64,000 nt of DNA. It comes from Photorhabdus bodei. Its GTDB lineage: Bacteria > Pseudomonadota > Gammaproteobacteria > Enterobacterales > Enterobacteriaceae. Position numbers and translations under genes: made by a program. The notes below the pieces were generated by a model. It did not search any database, was not told the DNA's origin, and saw only the letters and a list, made by a program, of their open reading frames with translations. The stretch spans positions 1 to 64,000 of the forward strand of contig NZ_NSCM01000018.1 of assembly GCF_003287735.1 (NCBI RefSeq). The letters run 5' to 3'. Positions within the stretch are counted from its first letter, which is position 1, and every line of letters begins with the position of its first letter. Below, piece by piece: positions 1-7,835 of this stretch.

Positions 1-2
1 AA

Positions 3-155
3 CAGGTCAGGAATAACCATTATTTCGCTTCGACGACCTTGTTCAGGCAGGCAATCCATCGTTTTTTTACGGAAATATTACCGGAACTTGCCGGGAACCT
101 GTCGTGCCGTATTAATGACAACTTCCAAGTTCTGAATCCTGCATCTTCAAGTTAA
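3..155 (+). CDS. IS630-family transposase, C-terminal end (cut by window edge)
   Basis: An open frame enters from the left edge and stops at 153-155. Its translation contains FRQAIHRFFTEILPEL and ends INDNFQVLNPASSS. This is the style of the extreme C-terminus of IS630-type DDE transposases, after the last catalytic residue. Only about 50 residues are visible, so neither the catalytic triad nor the left inverted repeat can be checked. It marks a mobile-element boundary at the edge of the accessory flank. The assignment rests on recall of the family's C-terminal pattern. Confidence 0.6.
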   Translation, partial: QVRNNHYFASTTLFRQAIHRFFTEILPELAGNLSCRINDNFQVLNPASSS

Positions 156-166
156 GCGGGTATAAA

Positions 167-821
167 ATGAGCCCAGATCACCTTCCACACTACACTAAAA
201 TTTTAGAAGACGGAACAGATATACGGCTTGATGCAGCATTTACACTTGCTTGGAATAATTATGATAATAAAGAAAGACTGGCCGAAGTTTTAAATCTAGA
301 ACAGAAAAAAAACGGAGGAAAACATATCATGACAGCGGGGGGGCACTATCTTGAATGTGCTTTCCATTTATATCGAGAGATGTTTAGCGGATCATCTAAA
401 AAATCCAAAACTTTCAGAGCATCAGGATTGCTAGATCTGGCCCTAATACGAAAAAATATTGATTATCACTATTATGATAGCCTATTCCCAGAAGTTAATA
501 TAATTTCTAGAATACTTAATGATTTTCTGGATATTGATATCCCAGATGATCAGCTGTTGAATAAAAATTATGGTGACATTCTTAACAAAGTTAAAACAAA
601 AACGATATGGTATTTCGCAAGCTATAATAACATATGATAAAAAAAATTATAAAAATTATTATAATAGACGATATAGCCTCGGACAGCTCAAAGGAAAAGA
701 CGTTGAGGAAACATTCCAATTATTACGTGATAAAAGCCCACACTTAGGTGCAAAGGGAACTCCGATTTATTTATCTATGCCACTATTAAGTTGTGATAGT
801 ATATTGATATCAGATATGTAA
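167..821 (+). pseudogene. Hypothetical protein gene with probable frameshift
   Basis: The first frame runs 167-637 and encodes 156 residues starting MSPDHLPHYTKILEDG, rich in Asp, Asn and Tyr. It ends in a run that reads poorly (TIWYFASYNNI). An overlapping frame from 570 to 821 continues with much better protein-like sequence (RYGISQAIITYDKKNYKN, then a segment with LRDKSPHLGAKGTPIYLS). The two join naturally at the A-rich stretch 592-604, giving a continuous protein of about 215 residues. A one-base frameshift in that tract is therefore likely. I do not recognise the family. A small acidic immunity-type protein is conceivable but nothing proves it. If the first frame alone is functional, the product is 156 residues. 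Confidence 0.5.
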
Positions 822-1357
822 TATGGAGAGACTCAGATTTTTCCTTAGACATATTATTAATCGTAAATCAGAGGATAATCGCCGATCATAAAGTATCATC
901 AATCATTCCGTAGCTATATCTGTAATATACTGACTTTAAACCGTTTGTATAAAATTCATGTGTTTGTTAATTCTTAATTAAAACAAAAAATTACGAATGC
1001 TGTGCGGAGTGTTGGATCATTATAATTATCGATACTTTCCAACCTTGGGAAAATAGTGAAAAAGCTGATCTTATAACAGCACTTGGAGTGCTTAGCTTAT
1101 GTGAAAACTACACGCGATTTAATGATTGCTTCAGATACGCGCTGACAATCATTGATGAAAAATGAGCATTTGATTGGTGGCAACTAGCTGCTCGCTGGTG
1201 AATATCCCAGAAGAATAAATATGGATAATAGTTTTGTATTGCGTGAAAATATTTATCAAGATTGCGAAGGAAAATAATGCAAGATTTATTGATTGAGATC
1301 GAACTCTACGATAAAACTATTCAAACATAATTATTTATAACTTAATAAGGAAGTAGA
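822..1357 (+). other. Gene-poor AT-rich stretch with decayed coding remnants
   Basis: No intact gene is visible here. One stretch ending at the TGA at 1163-1165 reads like real protein without a usable start (from about 1004: DTFQPWENSEKADLITALG, then LSLCENYTRFNDCFRYALTI). A mini-frame at 1277-1330 (MQDLLIEIELYDKTIQT) follows. Both look like leftovers of a deleted or mutated gene. The sequence just before 1358 carries the ribosome binding site of the next gene (AAGGAAG at about 1348-1354). The promoter of the 1358-6653 operon should lie in this stretch, but I could not place -35/-10 boxes with confidence. Confidence 0.4.
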
Positions 1358-2422
1358 ATGAAATTTCCTCGGGTAGGTGTTACACATCTTATTGAAAGAA
1401 TAGAAGACTTATACTTAGATGAAATCTACAGCGCCGAAAGCATCACGTTAACAACATCTTCACAACCCAATAGTGCTCCTCATGTTGGAACATTGCTTAC
1501 TTTTTCATATGTTTTTAACATTGCAAGTTATTTTAAAAAAAAGTATGCCAAGAAAGTAAATATCGTCATCGACTTATTAGATAATGCCCCAAGCCAAAGA
1601 AAGGTGGTTAATGGCGTTGAATATCAGTATATGTTGAAGCAGAGTAATAATGGGTTGAATATATTTGGAGTTAATAGAGAAATATATAATAACTGCCTAA
1701 GAATTTTATCATTATTTTCAGCTGCCGATTATAAAATTCGCGATTACAGTGATTTTTGTCTTAATTCGAATTTCTACTATGCTTTAAATGAAATGTTAGT
1801 CGAAAACATTTATTTCAATAAAATAACCAATCCGGGAGGAAGGTCTGTTCATATCAGAGCTCCTTGCCCGGAATGTGGGATAATTGAAAAAGACCCATCA
1901 TCCTCTCCTGTCGTGCTTAATGAAGATAAAGAAGTAAAACTCAGTGCAATATGTCCTATACATGGTACGCATGAAACCATAGTTAAATCGAGTAAACCTG
2001 TTTTCTTAGATACCGGAACAGCACCACGAGACATAGCTAAGCAATATACGTTAGCAAAGAATAGTATAGACAACGGTACGCTCGAAATTATGATTGATGG
2101 TAGCGACTGGGCTGGAAACTGGTTTCATGATGTGATATTACCCGGATACTGCAAATTAGGTATTTCTACGAAGTACATACCCAAAAAGATTTATACTCCA
2201 GTGGTTATCACCGATAATGGCTTAAAGCTATCCAAATCTATATATATGAACAAAGGGTATGGCAGCGATATACCACCATTTCTTCTAGACATAACCAAGC
2301 TGGACGATTTAGGCATGGAATCCTATCTCTGGACTTTGTATATGCTAACCGCTCAGTGGGTTGAAATGCCGGAGAGATTATTTCATGCGCTTCCCATAAA
2401 TGAAATAGTGAGTAAACTATGA
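1358..2422 (+). CDS. Class I aminoacyl-tRNA synthetase-like adenylating enzyme
   Basis: This 354-residue protein has the hallmarks of the HUP/Rossmann catalytic core of class I aminoacyl-tRNA synthetases. A HIGH-type motif PHVGT is at residues 41-45 (H42, G44). A zinc-knuckle-like set C170-C173 / C199-H202 lies in the connecting insert. A KMSKS-type loop LKLSKS is at 289-294. The order and the acidic segment IMIDGSDWAG before the loop most resemble class I lysyl-tRNA synthetase. It is far shorter than that enzyme (about 500 residues) and has no C-terminal anticodon-binding domain. Free-standing cores of this kind often activate an amino acid for small-molecule synthesis rather than charge tRNA; that role is inferred here from the neighbours. 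It is the first gene of an operon and overlaps the next gene by 4 bases (ATGA). The exact substrate cannot be read from sequence. Confidence 0.7.
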   Translation: MKFPRVGVTHLIERIEDLYLDEIYSAESITLTTSSQPNSAPHVGTLLTFSYVFNIASYFKKKYAKKVNIVIDLLDNAPSQRKVVNGVEYQYMLKQSNNGLNIFGVNREIYNNCLRILSLFSAADYKIRDYSDFCLNSNFYYALNEMLVENIYFNKITNPGGRSVHIRAPCPECGIIEKDPSSSPVVLNEDKEVKLSAICPIHGTHETIVKSSKPVFLDTGTAPRDIAKQYTLAKNSIDNGTLEIMIDGSDWAGNWFHDVILPGYCKLGISTKYIPKKIYTPVVITDNGLKLSKSIYMNKGYGSDIPPFLLDITKLDDLGMESYLWTLYMLTAQWVEMPERLFHALPINEIVSKL

Positions 2423-3210
2423 ATCCATTTGAACACCATTCTCTATCAAAAATTGTTGAACGCTATAAAAGAGATGGTTTTTACATAATAAAAAAATGTG
2501 TAAATGGCACTGATCTGAAAATAATGTCGGATTATTTAACAAATAAATGGCAAGCTTATTTCCAAAAGGAAGGTTATAAGAAACCACATACTAAACTCGA
2601 GCTTCATGGTGATACCTTACTTATTTCTCCAGCCTTCAGAAAGTTGGCACTCAACGATCATCTACTAAAGCTTGCTACTCTGTTACAAGGTGATGATATT
2701 CAGATTAATTATTTTGGTGCCCAGATAAATCCAAAACAGAAACCCGAAAAAAATGGAATGCCCATTCATAGAGATGGCGGTGAATTGTATGAAAATTTAG
2801 GTTATCCGTTCCCAGATCTTGGCGTAAAGTTTGCACTGTGGCTAACAGACGGTATGGAGTTAAATCGTGGAAACTTTATAGTAATCCTTGGTACACAATA
2901 TCGTGAAGTAGAAAGTAATAATGACGAAACGTACAGTTTGAAAATAGAAGCTGGCGACGTGATAATGTTTGATCCGAGAATGTTACATGGCAGAGGTCCT
3001 AACCATAGTGATATTATACGGCAAGTGATATTTATGGAATATGGTCCTAGGTGGTTAGAGCCGAAATGGAATAATAGCAACTTATTAACAATTAAAAGTA
3101 ATTTAAGACCAATTGAGTTTCAGTTATATTCATTATTTGATGATCCTTGGCGCTCTTTTGCACCACGCTGGATAGAAAAACCCCTTCACCGTCATCTGAA
3201 TAAGGATTGA
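2419..3210 (+). CDS. Phytanoyl-CoA dioxygenase family Fe(II)/2-oxoglutarate oxygenase
   Basis: This 263-residue protein has the iron-binding facial triad of the PhyH family: H117-x-D119 in PIHRDGGELYENLG and a distal H190 in RMLHGRGPN. The 2-oxoglutarate-binding arginine is probably R201, in DIIRQVIF. The spacing and the total length fit bacterial PhyH enzymes. These typically hydroxylate, halogenate or desaturate a small molecule, often an amino acid or a carrier-bound intermediate. The start codon overlaps the stop of the synthetase-like gene (ATGA), so the two are translationally coupled. The neighbours suggest it oxidises an amino-acid-derived intermediate. The substrate is unknown. It lacks carrier-protein partners nearby, so a free substrate is likely. 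Confidence 0.8.
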   Translation: MNPFEHHSLSKIVERYKRDGFYIIKKCVNGTDLKIMSDYLTNKWQAYFQKEGYKKPHTKLELHGDTLLISPAFRKLALNDHLLKLATLLQGDDIQINYFGAQINPKQKPEKNGMPIHRDGGELYENLGYPFPDLGVKFALWLTDGMELNRGNFIVILGTQYREVESNNDETYSLKIEAGDVIMFDPRMLHGRGPNHSDIIRQVIFMEYGPRWLEPKWNNSNLLTIKSNLRPIEFQLYSLFDDPWRSFAPRWIEKPLHRHLNKD

Positions 3211-3214
3211 ATTA

Positions 3215-4039
3215 ATGAGCATCAGTATTTCGACATTAAATTATCTTTGCGAACTTAAAAAAAATCACGATATACAAGGAAATATATTAACTCTTGGAAA
3301 ACAGATGGTATTTTTCGATTATGATACTTTAAACAGAGTGCTAAAAGAAAAAGATATACCAAATTGCAATGTAAATAAGAGTTGTGAATTTTCCCAAGAC
3401 TTTGAACACCTGAAATTTGTTGAACCATATTCGCAATACTGTAATGATAAAGCTGTAATATCATCCTTATTTGGAGTTTCACCAAAAGTAATGGACATTA
3501 CTGACGAATCCTATGTCGACTTTAGGCAGGATCTTAATTATAAGGTTGGCAATTGCTATGAACAGAAATTTTCTTTTATACTGGACGCAGGTACTATCGA
3601 ACACATTTATGATATCCGTACTGCTCTTAATAATATTGATGCGATGTTAGTAAAGGGTGGCCTTGTCGTTCATATAACACCTGCTCATGGTTTTTTGGAT
3701 CATGGCTACTATCAAATCAGCCCTCAGTTATATTATGACTTTTATTCATCTCGTGGGTATCAAATACAGCACTGTTACCTAGCCGAGATGTCTGTCAGAA
3801 AAACAAATCATTCTCAGCAAACATTTTGGCACTGGGACTGGAGTATTTCCAGGAAGAAACTAATATCTGAAAAAATGCTATTAGTCTACTTCTGTGCCAA
3901 AAAAATAAGTAATAGTGTCAATAACTTTGAAGCACCTGTCCAGGTTTTTAATGATCAGATAACCAATTCAAACATTAATAATGAGTCAATTCCTTGGGGA
4001 CTAAAAAAGGTTGCCAACCTTCAACCTTTAAATGTATGA
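3215..4039 (+). CDS. SAM-dependent methyltransferase-like protein
   Basis: This 274-residue protein starts 4 bases after the oxygenase stop. The C-terminal half has the later part of a class I methyltransferase fold. An acidic strand-turn is in FILDAGTIEHIYD, and the post-V motif LVKGGLVVHITP corresponds to the usual LKPGG. A probable substrate lid follows (GFLDHGYYQISPQLYYDFY). The N-terminal motif I is weak: GNILTLGKQ stands where D/E-x-G-x-G-x-G is expected, so SAM binding is not assured. It could be a methyltransferase with an atypical cofactor loop or a non-catalytic relative. It sits in the middle of the six-gene operon, and its stop overlaps a possible ATG at 4036 of the next gene. Confidence 0.6.
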   Translation: MSISISTLNYLCELKKNHDIQGNILTLGKQMVFFDYDTLNRVLKEKDIPNCNVNKSCEFSQDFEHLKFVEPYSQYCNDKAVISSLFGVSPKVMDITDESYVDFRQDLNYKVGNCYEQKFSFILDAGTIEHIYDIRTALNNIDAMLVKGGLVVHITPAHGFLDHGYYQISPQLYYDFYSSRGYQIQHCYLAEMSVRKTNHSQQTFWHWDWSISRKKLISEKMLLVYFCAKKISNSVNNFEAPVQVFNDQITNSNINNESIPWGLKKVANLQPLNV

Positions 4040-4047
4040 GAGCAGAT

Positions 4048-5151
4048 ATGTCGATTGGTATTCTGAAAGAGCTTATCACCAGCGAACGTCGCGTTATTGC
4101 CAACCCTGAAACTGTAAAAGCTTTATGTGATTTGGGCTATGTTGTTATTGTTGAGGGAGGTGCAGGTGAGGCCATAAATATTTCTGATCAAGAGTATATG
4201 TTAGCAGGAGCTAACATTAGTGATGCGGAGACGATTTGGAATAACTGTGATTACATCATTAAATACAAAGCGCCTATCCCAGAAGAGTACAACAGAATTC
4301 AGGAAGATCAGCATATATTTGCGATTTTTCATGCAGAAGACAATGAAGACCTTATCCGGATCTTATTAGAAAAAAAGGTTACTGCGGTTTCTCTTGAATT
4401 TTGTCATGATGGCAATAGTTTCTGCCTTGCCAAAGCTGGCGGAGCCATGGCAGGACGAATTGCGGCTATATACGCACTCTATCACTCGTTGTTACCAAGC
4501 GGTAGAGCTGGCAAGATTATCTGCAATGATAAGTCGATTAACCCAGTGACAAATGCCCTGATAATTGGTAGCGGCAATGTCGCAAAAGCTGCGGCCAAAA
4601 CTTTCATTGAGAATGGATGTGAGGTGACTTTCTTGGTATCTGGAGAACGATCTCTGGATAAATTAAAAACTGAGATGTTTGACTTCGATTTTAATGCTTA
4701 TATCAATGAGCCTAAGCGCCTGACAGAGATGCTTAAAGTAGCTGATATTGTGATTGGCGCTATACTGATATCAACCTATGATACGCCAACAATGATCTCT
4801 GAAGATATGGTTATTAGTATGAAGCGAGGTTCAATCTTAATTGATGCTACTGCCGGTTATGGTCCCGGGTATATAGAAACCTTTGCGCATAATACAAACT
4901 TGCGTGACCCCTATTTTTATCTACATGATGTAATGCATATCAAGATCGACAATCTTCCAGCCGCTGCCCCTATTAGCAGTGTGGCATATGCTAACGAAGT
5001 TTACCGACCTTATCTTATCGAGTGCTTTCAACACATTCAATCCAGCGGAATAATGAGTGAAACTTTTCGCAACGGTATGATTACCGAAAATGGAGAAGTT
5101 ACTCATAGTGTAATTAAACATCATCAGGAAATACTACAATGGAATTTTTAA
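4048..5151 (+). CDS. Alanine dehydrogenase / PNT-family NAD-dependent enzyme
   Basis: The protein has about 367 residues from the ATG at 4048. The start MSIGILKELITSERRV aligns with the classical MxIGIPKE...ERRV of alanine dehydrogenases, so 4048 is preferred over in-frame ATGs at 3994 and 4036. Substrate-binding residues expected in the family are present: R15, K74 in KYKAP and H95 in FHAED. A Rossmann NAD site is seen in IIGSGNVAKAAAKTF. The C-terminal block DNLPAAAPISSVAYAN corresponds to the family's N-M-P-G-A-V-P-R-T-S-T block but is changed. A reversible oxidative deamination or imine reduction of an amino acid is likely, though the altered block suggests a substrate other than alanine. 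The gene overlaps the next one by 13 bases, which supports coordinated expression. Confidence 0.7.
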   Translation: MSIGILKELITSERRVIANPETVKALCDLGYVVIVEGGAGEAINISDQEYMLAGANISDAETIWNNCDYIIKYKAPIPEEYNRIQEDQHIFAIFHAEDNEDLIRILLEKKVTAVSLEFCHDGNSFCLAKAGGAMAGRIAAIYALYHSLLPSGRAGKIICNDKSINPVTNALIIGSGNVAKAAAKTFIENGCEVTFLVSGERSLDKLKTEMFDFDFNAYINEPKRLTEMLKVADIVIGAILISTYDTPTMISEDMVISMKRGSILIDATAGYGPGYIETFAHNTNLRDPYFYLHDVMHIKIDNLPAAAPISSVAYANEVYRPYLIECFQHIQSSGIMSETFRNGMITENGEVTHSVIKHHQEILQWNF

Positions 5152-6200
5152 AGAAAAGCCTCACACAAGAATGTGAACCATTTATCATTGCTACGGTTGG
5201 GATGCCATGCTGTGAACCTGACGGAATTGATTTACTTCTGCGAAATGGTGTAAATGTATTGCGATACAATATTGCAGCTGATTTAGGCTATTTAGAACAT
5301 AGTCGAAGAATAAAACTGGCGCGTGGCGAGATATCTAAAGCTGGCAAGGCAGGTAATGTTGCGATTATGCTTGATTTGCCGTTTCCCGGAAGAAAAATCA
5401 GGATTGGAATGCTGCCTGAAAGGAAGCATACAGTGAAGAAAGGTGAAATTGTGACCTTCAAAACTGGCAAGGAAAGTATTAATTTTCATGACTTTATTCC
5501 GGTTAATTACCCTAATATTGCACGTTTTGTCGAACCGGGAAAAGATATTAGCATTGGTGATGGGGAACTGGCTCTTAAGGTTAAACAGCAACTGTCAGAT
5601 GAAAGCTTCAGTGCAGTTGCCCTGAATGATGGTTTTATACCTTGCCAGAAGTCGGTTAATTTTGGGCATATCGTTGAAGCAGAAATAGATGAGGAAATGT
5701 TGGCTTTTGTAGCGGAAACTCGACCTGACTGGATTGCTCTTTCATTTATCAATGATGTTCAGCAGTTAACTAAGTCTTTCGAAATAATGTCCCGATACGG
5801 GATTACACGATTAAACACTTCCTTCGTTATTAAAATAGAGACACAGCAAGGGGTAGATAACATTCATCAATTTATAAAATTAGTTGATGCAGTTATTATT
5901 GCACGTGGTGATCTTGCAGTTAGCGCAGATTACTTCAGACTTGGTATTAACCAAAAACTTCTAACTGATGCTTGTAAGAGAGCCAAAATGCCAGTTATCT
6001 TATCAACACAAATTCTTGAAAGCAGTTGTGAGTGGCATGTACCGGCCAGAGCAGAAATTTCAGGTCTAACGTATGCTATTCTTGACGGTATTAATGGTAT
6101 TATGTTAGCTAAGGAAACTAGCAGTTTGAATAATATCTCACGTCCATTGATAGTGATGAACGAAATTATCAATGAGTGTAAGAAATTTAAATTACAGTAG
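5139..6200 (+). CDS. Pyruvate kinase-like protein lacking the C-terminal domain
   Basis: This 353-residue protein follows the pyruvate kinase barrel closely. It has an N-terminal block ATVG..., R42 and N44 in LRYNIA, and a B-domain-like segment with SIGDGELAL. The KIE motif (lysine near 232), ARGDL near 257 (metal-binding E and D), STQILES near 288 and RAEI are also present. True pyruvate kinases have about 470 residues with a C-terminal effector domain, which is absent here. The usual N-F-S-H after the arginine is N-I-A-A, so the potassium and ATP side is altered. The catalytic lysine, metal ligands and threonine remain, so chemistry on phosphoenolpyruvate or a related enol/2-oxoacid is plausible while glycolytic function is unlikely. 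It overlaps the dehydrogenase gene. Confidence 0.75.
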   Translation: MEFLKKSLTQECEPFIIATVGMPCCEPDGIDLLLRNGVNVLRYNIAADLGYLEHSRRIKLARGEISKAGKAGNVAIMLDLPFPGRKIRIGMLPERKHTVKKGEIVTFKTGKESINFHDFIPVNYPNIARFVEPGKDISIGDGELALKVKQQLSDESFSAVALNDGFIPCQKSVNFGHIVEAEIDEEMLAFVAETRPDWIALSFINDVQQLTKSFEIMSRYGITRLNTSFVIKIETQQGVDNIHQFIKLVDAVIIARGDLAVSADYFRLGINQKLLTDACKRAKMPVILSTQILESSCEWHVPARAEISGLTYAILDGINGIMLAKETSSLNNISRPLIVMNEIINECKKFKLQ

Positions 6201-6218
6201 AGAAAGGAGTGATATAGT

Positions 6219-6653
6219 TTGAAATTACTTTCCGCGGCAGATACTATTATATTAAGTCTTCATGAAAATGCATGGAATATGATAGTATCAGGAATGAAAA
6301 CTCATGAATTCAGAAGACGATTTCGCCGAGAACAAACATTGGCTTTTATATATGTAACTCATCCCGTAAAAGAAATTAAGGGTGTGATTTTTTTGGATAA
6401 ACCAATAGAGGGAGATGCTGAGAAAATTGCCAAAATAGCTGAATCTTCTATTCCTGGGAATGGAAAGTCAGTTTATGAATATTTTATTGAGAAAGATTTT
6501 GGTCTGGCTATTCCCGTGAGAAGTATACGTAAAATTAAACCTCTAAGGTTGGACTACTTACGAGAAAAATATAATTTTACTGCCCCCCAGTTTTACTTAT
6601 CACTAAAAGACAGAGATTCGCTGTATTGTGAATTAATTCAGGCAATTTTGTAA
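6219..6653 (+). CDS. ASCH/PUA-like domain protein
   Basis: This 144-residue protein begins at a TTG codon at 6219. That start is supported by a strong Shine-Dalgarno, AGAAAGGAG at 6201-6209, and no ATG lies nearby. The N-terminus IILSLHENAWNMIVSGMKTHEFRRR matches the opening of ASCH domains (S-I-x-P-x-Y-A-x-x-I-x-x-G-x-K-x-x-E-x-R), a PUA-like RNA/nucleotide-binding fold. It closes the six-gene operon, 18 bases after the pyruvate-kinase-like gene. ASCH proteins bind RNA or modified nucleosides and some are N4-acetylcytidine amidohydrolases. Paired with a synthetase-like protein, a tRNA- or nucleotide-related role is attractive but unproven. Confidence 0.65.
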   Translation: MKLLSAADTIILSLHENAWNMIVSGMKTHEFRRRFRREQTLAFIYVTHPVKEIKGVIFLDKPIEGDAEKIAKIAESSIPGNGKSVYEYFIEKDFGLAIPVRSIRKIKPLRLDYLREKYNFTAPQFYLSLKDRDSLYCELIQAIL

Positions 6654-6660
6654 TCCCTCT

Positions 6661-7137
6661 CTAGTTCCTCGACAGGAATTTAGCCATACTGGTTGTTTTC
6701 TGTTTGAGGAATTTATTTGCGCTATTTTCATTCTGTTTACCTAATGGAAGCATCAGCGTGTATGGCTGAAATGCCCACTGTTCCGCCGTGCTGGCGACCC
6801 GCTTCCAAGCATCCTGGAGAAGCAAAGCCCCTAACTTTTTCCCTTGATATTCCACATCGACAGCCAGACGGCCGAGAAGCACTACAGGGATAGGATCTGG
6901 CATATTGCGTTTAAGCGATGGTGTAGATTCAATATGATTAATTGAACCGGCGCTTAGACAATAATAACCGATAACGTCTTTTGTGTCTTCCTTGCAAATA
7001 ACAAATGTGCGGCTCGCGCCGAGCTTATTATTTTTTAAAGCCCGGCATGAAAGCCATTCGTTTAATGTTTCATGCTGGCAATAAAAATCATTTATATTAT
7101 GTTCAGCCATTAATATTTCAGGTGCGCTTATTCCCAT
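6661..7137 (-). pseudogene. GNAT-family toxin (TacT/AtaT type) with internal deletion
   Basis: The reading frame starts at 7137 and codes for 158 residues. The N-terminal two thirds are typical of the GNAT acetyltransferase toxins that acetylate aminoacyl-tRNA: WLSCRALKNNKLGASRTFV, then VVLLGRLAVDVEYQGKKLG, which is the acetyl-CoA pyrophosphate loop. After RVAS the sequence jumps directly to FQPYTLMLPLGKQ. The family normally has about 30 residues in between (ALLVHALHDxAKxFYxxxGF), including the catalytic tyrosine. An in-frame deletion has therefore removed the catalytic strand and helix. The C-terminus is also extended by an odd Lys-rich tail. It overlaps the dead antitoxin gene by 20 bases, the usual arrangement. 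It is probably inactive. Confidence 0.7.
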
Positions 7138-7399
7138 GGTACTTTATATTCCATGAGTTTTTAAAACCTGCATTATCAGAAAGCGGTTGCTCCAGCATCT
7201 GCATGAACGCATGATATTTTTCGTCGTTAATGAAAAAGTGGCTCTGATTGAGTATGGCCTATTCGGCAGCACGTCAGGCAGCATCCAAGATGAAATCAGT
7301 TCGGGTCTTTGAGTGCAGGTTTGCTGCATGGTCAATAAGCTCCCGCTGGAAGGCTTTCGCCCGGATGTTGATCGGGGTTTCTTTAGGTTGTGTTCTCAT
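7118..7399 (-). pseudogene. DUF1778 (TacA-type) antitoxin with two nonsense mutations
   Basis: Reading from the ATG at 7399 downwards gives MRTQPKETPINIRAKAF, then HAANLHSKTRTDFILDAA, a stop (TGA at 7276-7274), RAAE, a second stop (TAG at 7261-7259), AILNQSHFFINDEKYHAFM and LSDNAGFKNSWNIKYHGN. Ignoring the stops, this is a complete ribbon-helix-helix DUF1778 antitoxin with its toxin-neutralising C-terminal tail. The family has Cys and Tyr where the stops stand (DAACRAAEYA), so each is a single-base change. The gene overlaps the start of the GNAT toxin. With both partners damaged, the pair is a decayed toxin-antitoxin locus. Confidence 0.8.
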
Positions 7400-7545
7400 G
7401 AATCATCTGTGTAGCAAATTGATAGACAGCCATTATAGCAGTCGTGTAACTAACAGCTAATTTTGTCCGTGAGACTAGAGTCACCATTCAAGATTGTAAA
7501 GAGGTAGGAACATACACCGATTCTAGGTCAACAGAATATTATTGT

Positions 7546-7770
7546 TTGGCAGGTATTGCACAAGGTATTGATGAATGGGAGGATGTTGTCAGAGACAAAT
7601 CTATTTCAAATAGAGCATGGGCCCACCATGGAATGGGCGACGGTAATATTTATTACAACCCCATTAAGGGACAAATCCTATTTTCACATTGGGCGGGTAT
7701 GGTTCGTGTTTATAGTTCAAGGGGCTTTAATGACAGCTACACCGAAGATCATCGGCTCGTTTCCGTGTAA
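7546..7770 (+). CDS. Short hypothetical protein, probably a gene fragment
   Basis: The open frame begins with TTG at 7546 and encodes about 74 residues, with AWAHHGMGDGNIYYNPIKGQ and HWAGMVRVYSS. The frame stays open upstream to about 7461 with protein-like content (TIQDCKEVGTYTDSRSTEYY) but has no start codon. The N-terminus of the gene may therefore have been removed by the rearrangement that also hit the toxin-antitoxin locus. No family is recognised. It is the C-terminal part of something, not clearly expressed. Confidence 0.35.
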   Translation: MAGIAQGIDEWEDVVRDKSISNRAWAHHGMGDGNIYYNPIKGQILFSHWAGMVRVYSSRGFNDSYTEDHRLVSV

Positions 7771-7835
7771 GAAAGTGGCGGATTAATCCGATGTATCAGA
7801 TGTGAAACAGTAGCAAGAACACACAAGAGGTCTGA

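Noticed and set aside
3994..4047. Upstream start for the alanine-dehydrogenase-like gene at 3994
   Set aside because: It would overlap the methyltransferase-like gene by 46 bases and add residues without family match. Family alignment places the start at 4048.
7005..7460. Plus-strand open frames 7005-7214 and 7248-7460
   Set aside because: They are antisense to the GNAT/DUF1778 remnants, which have clear family matches. The frames themselves resemble nothing.
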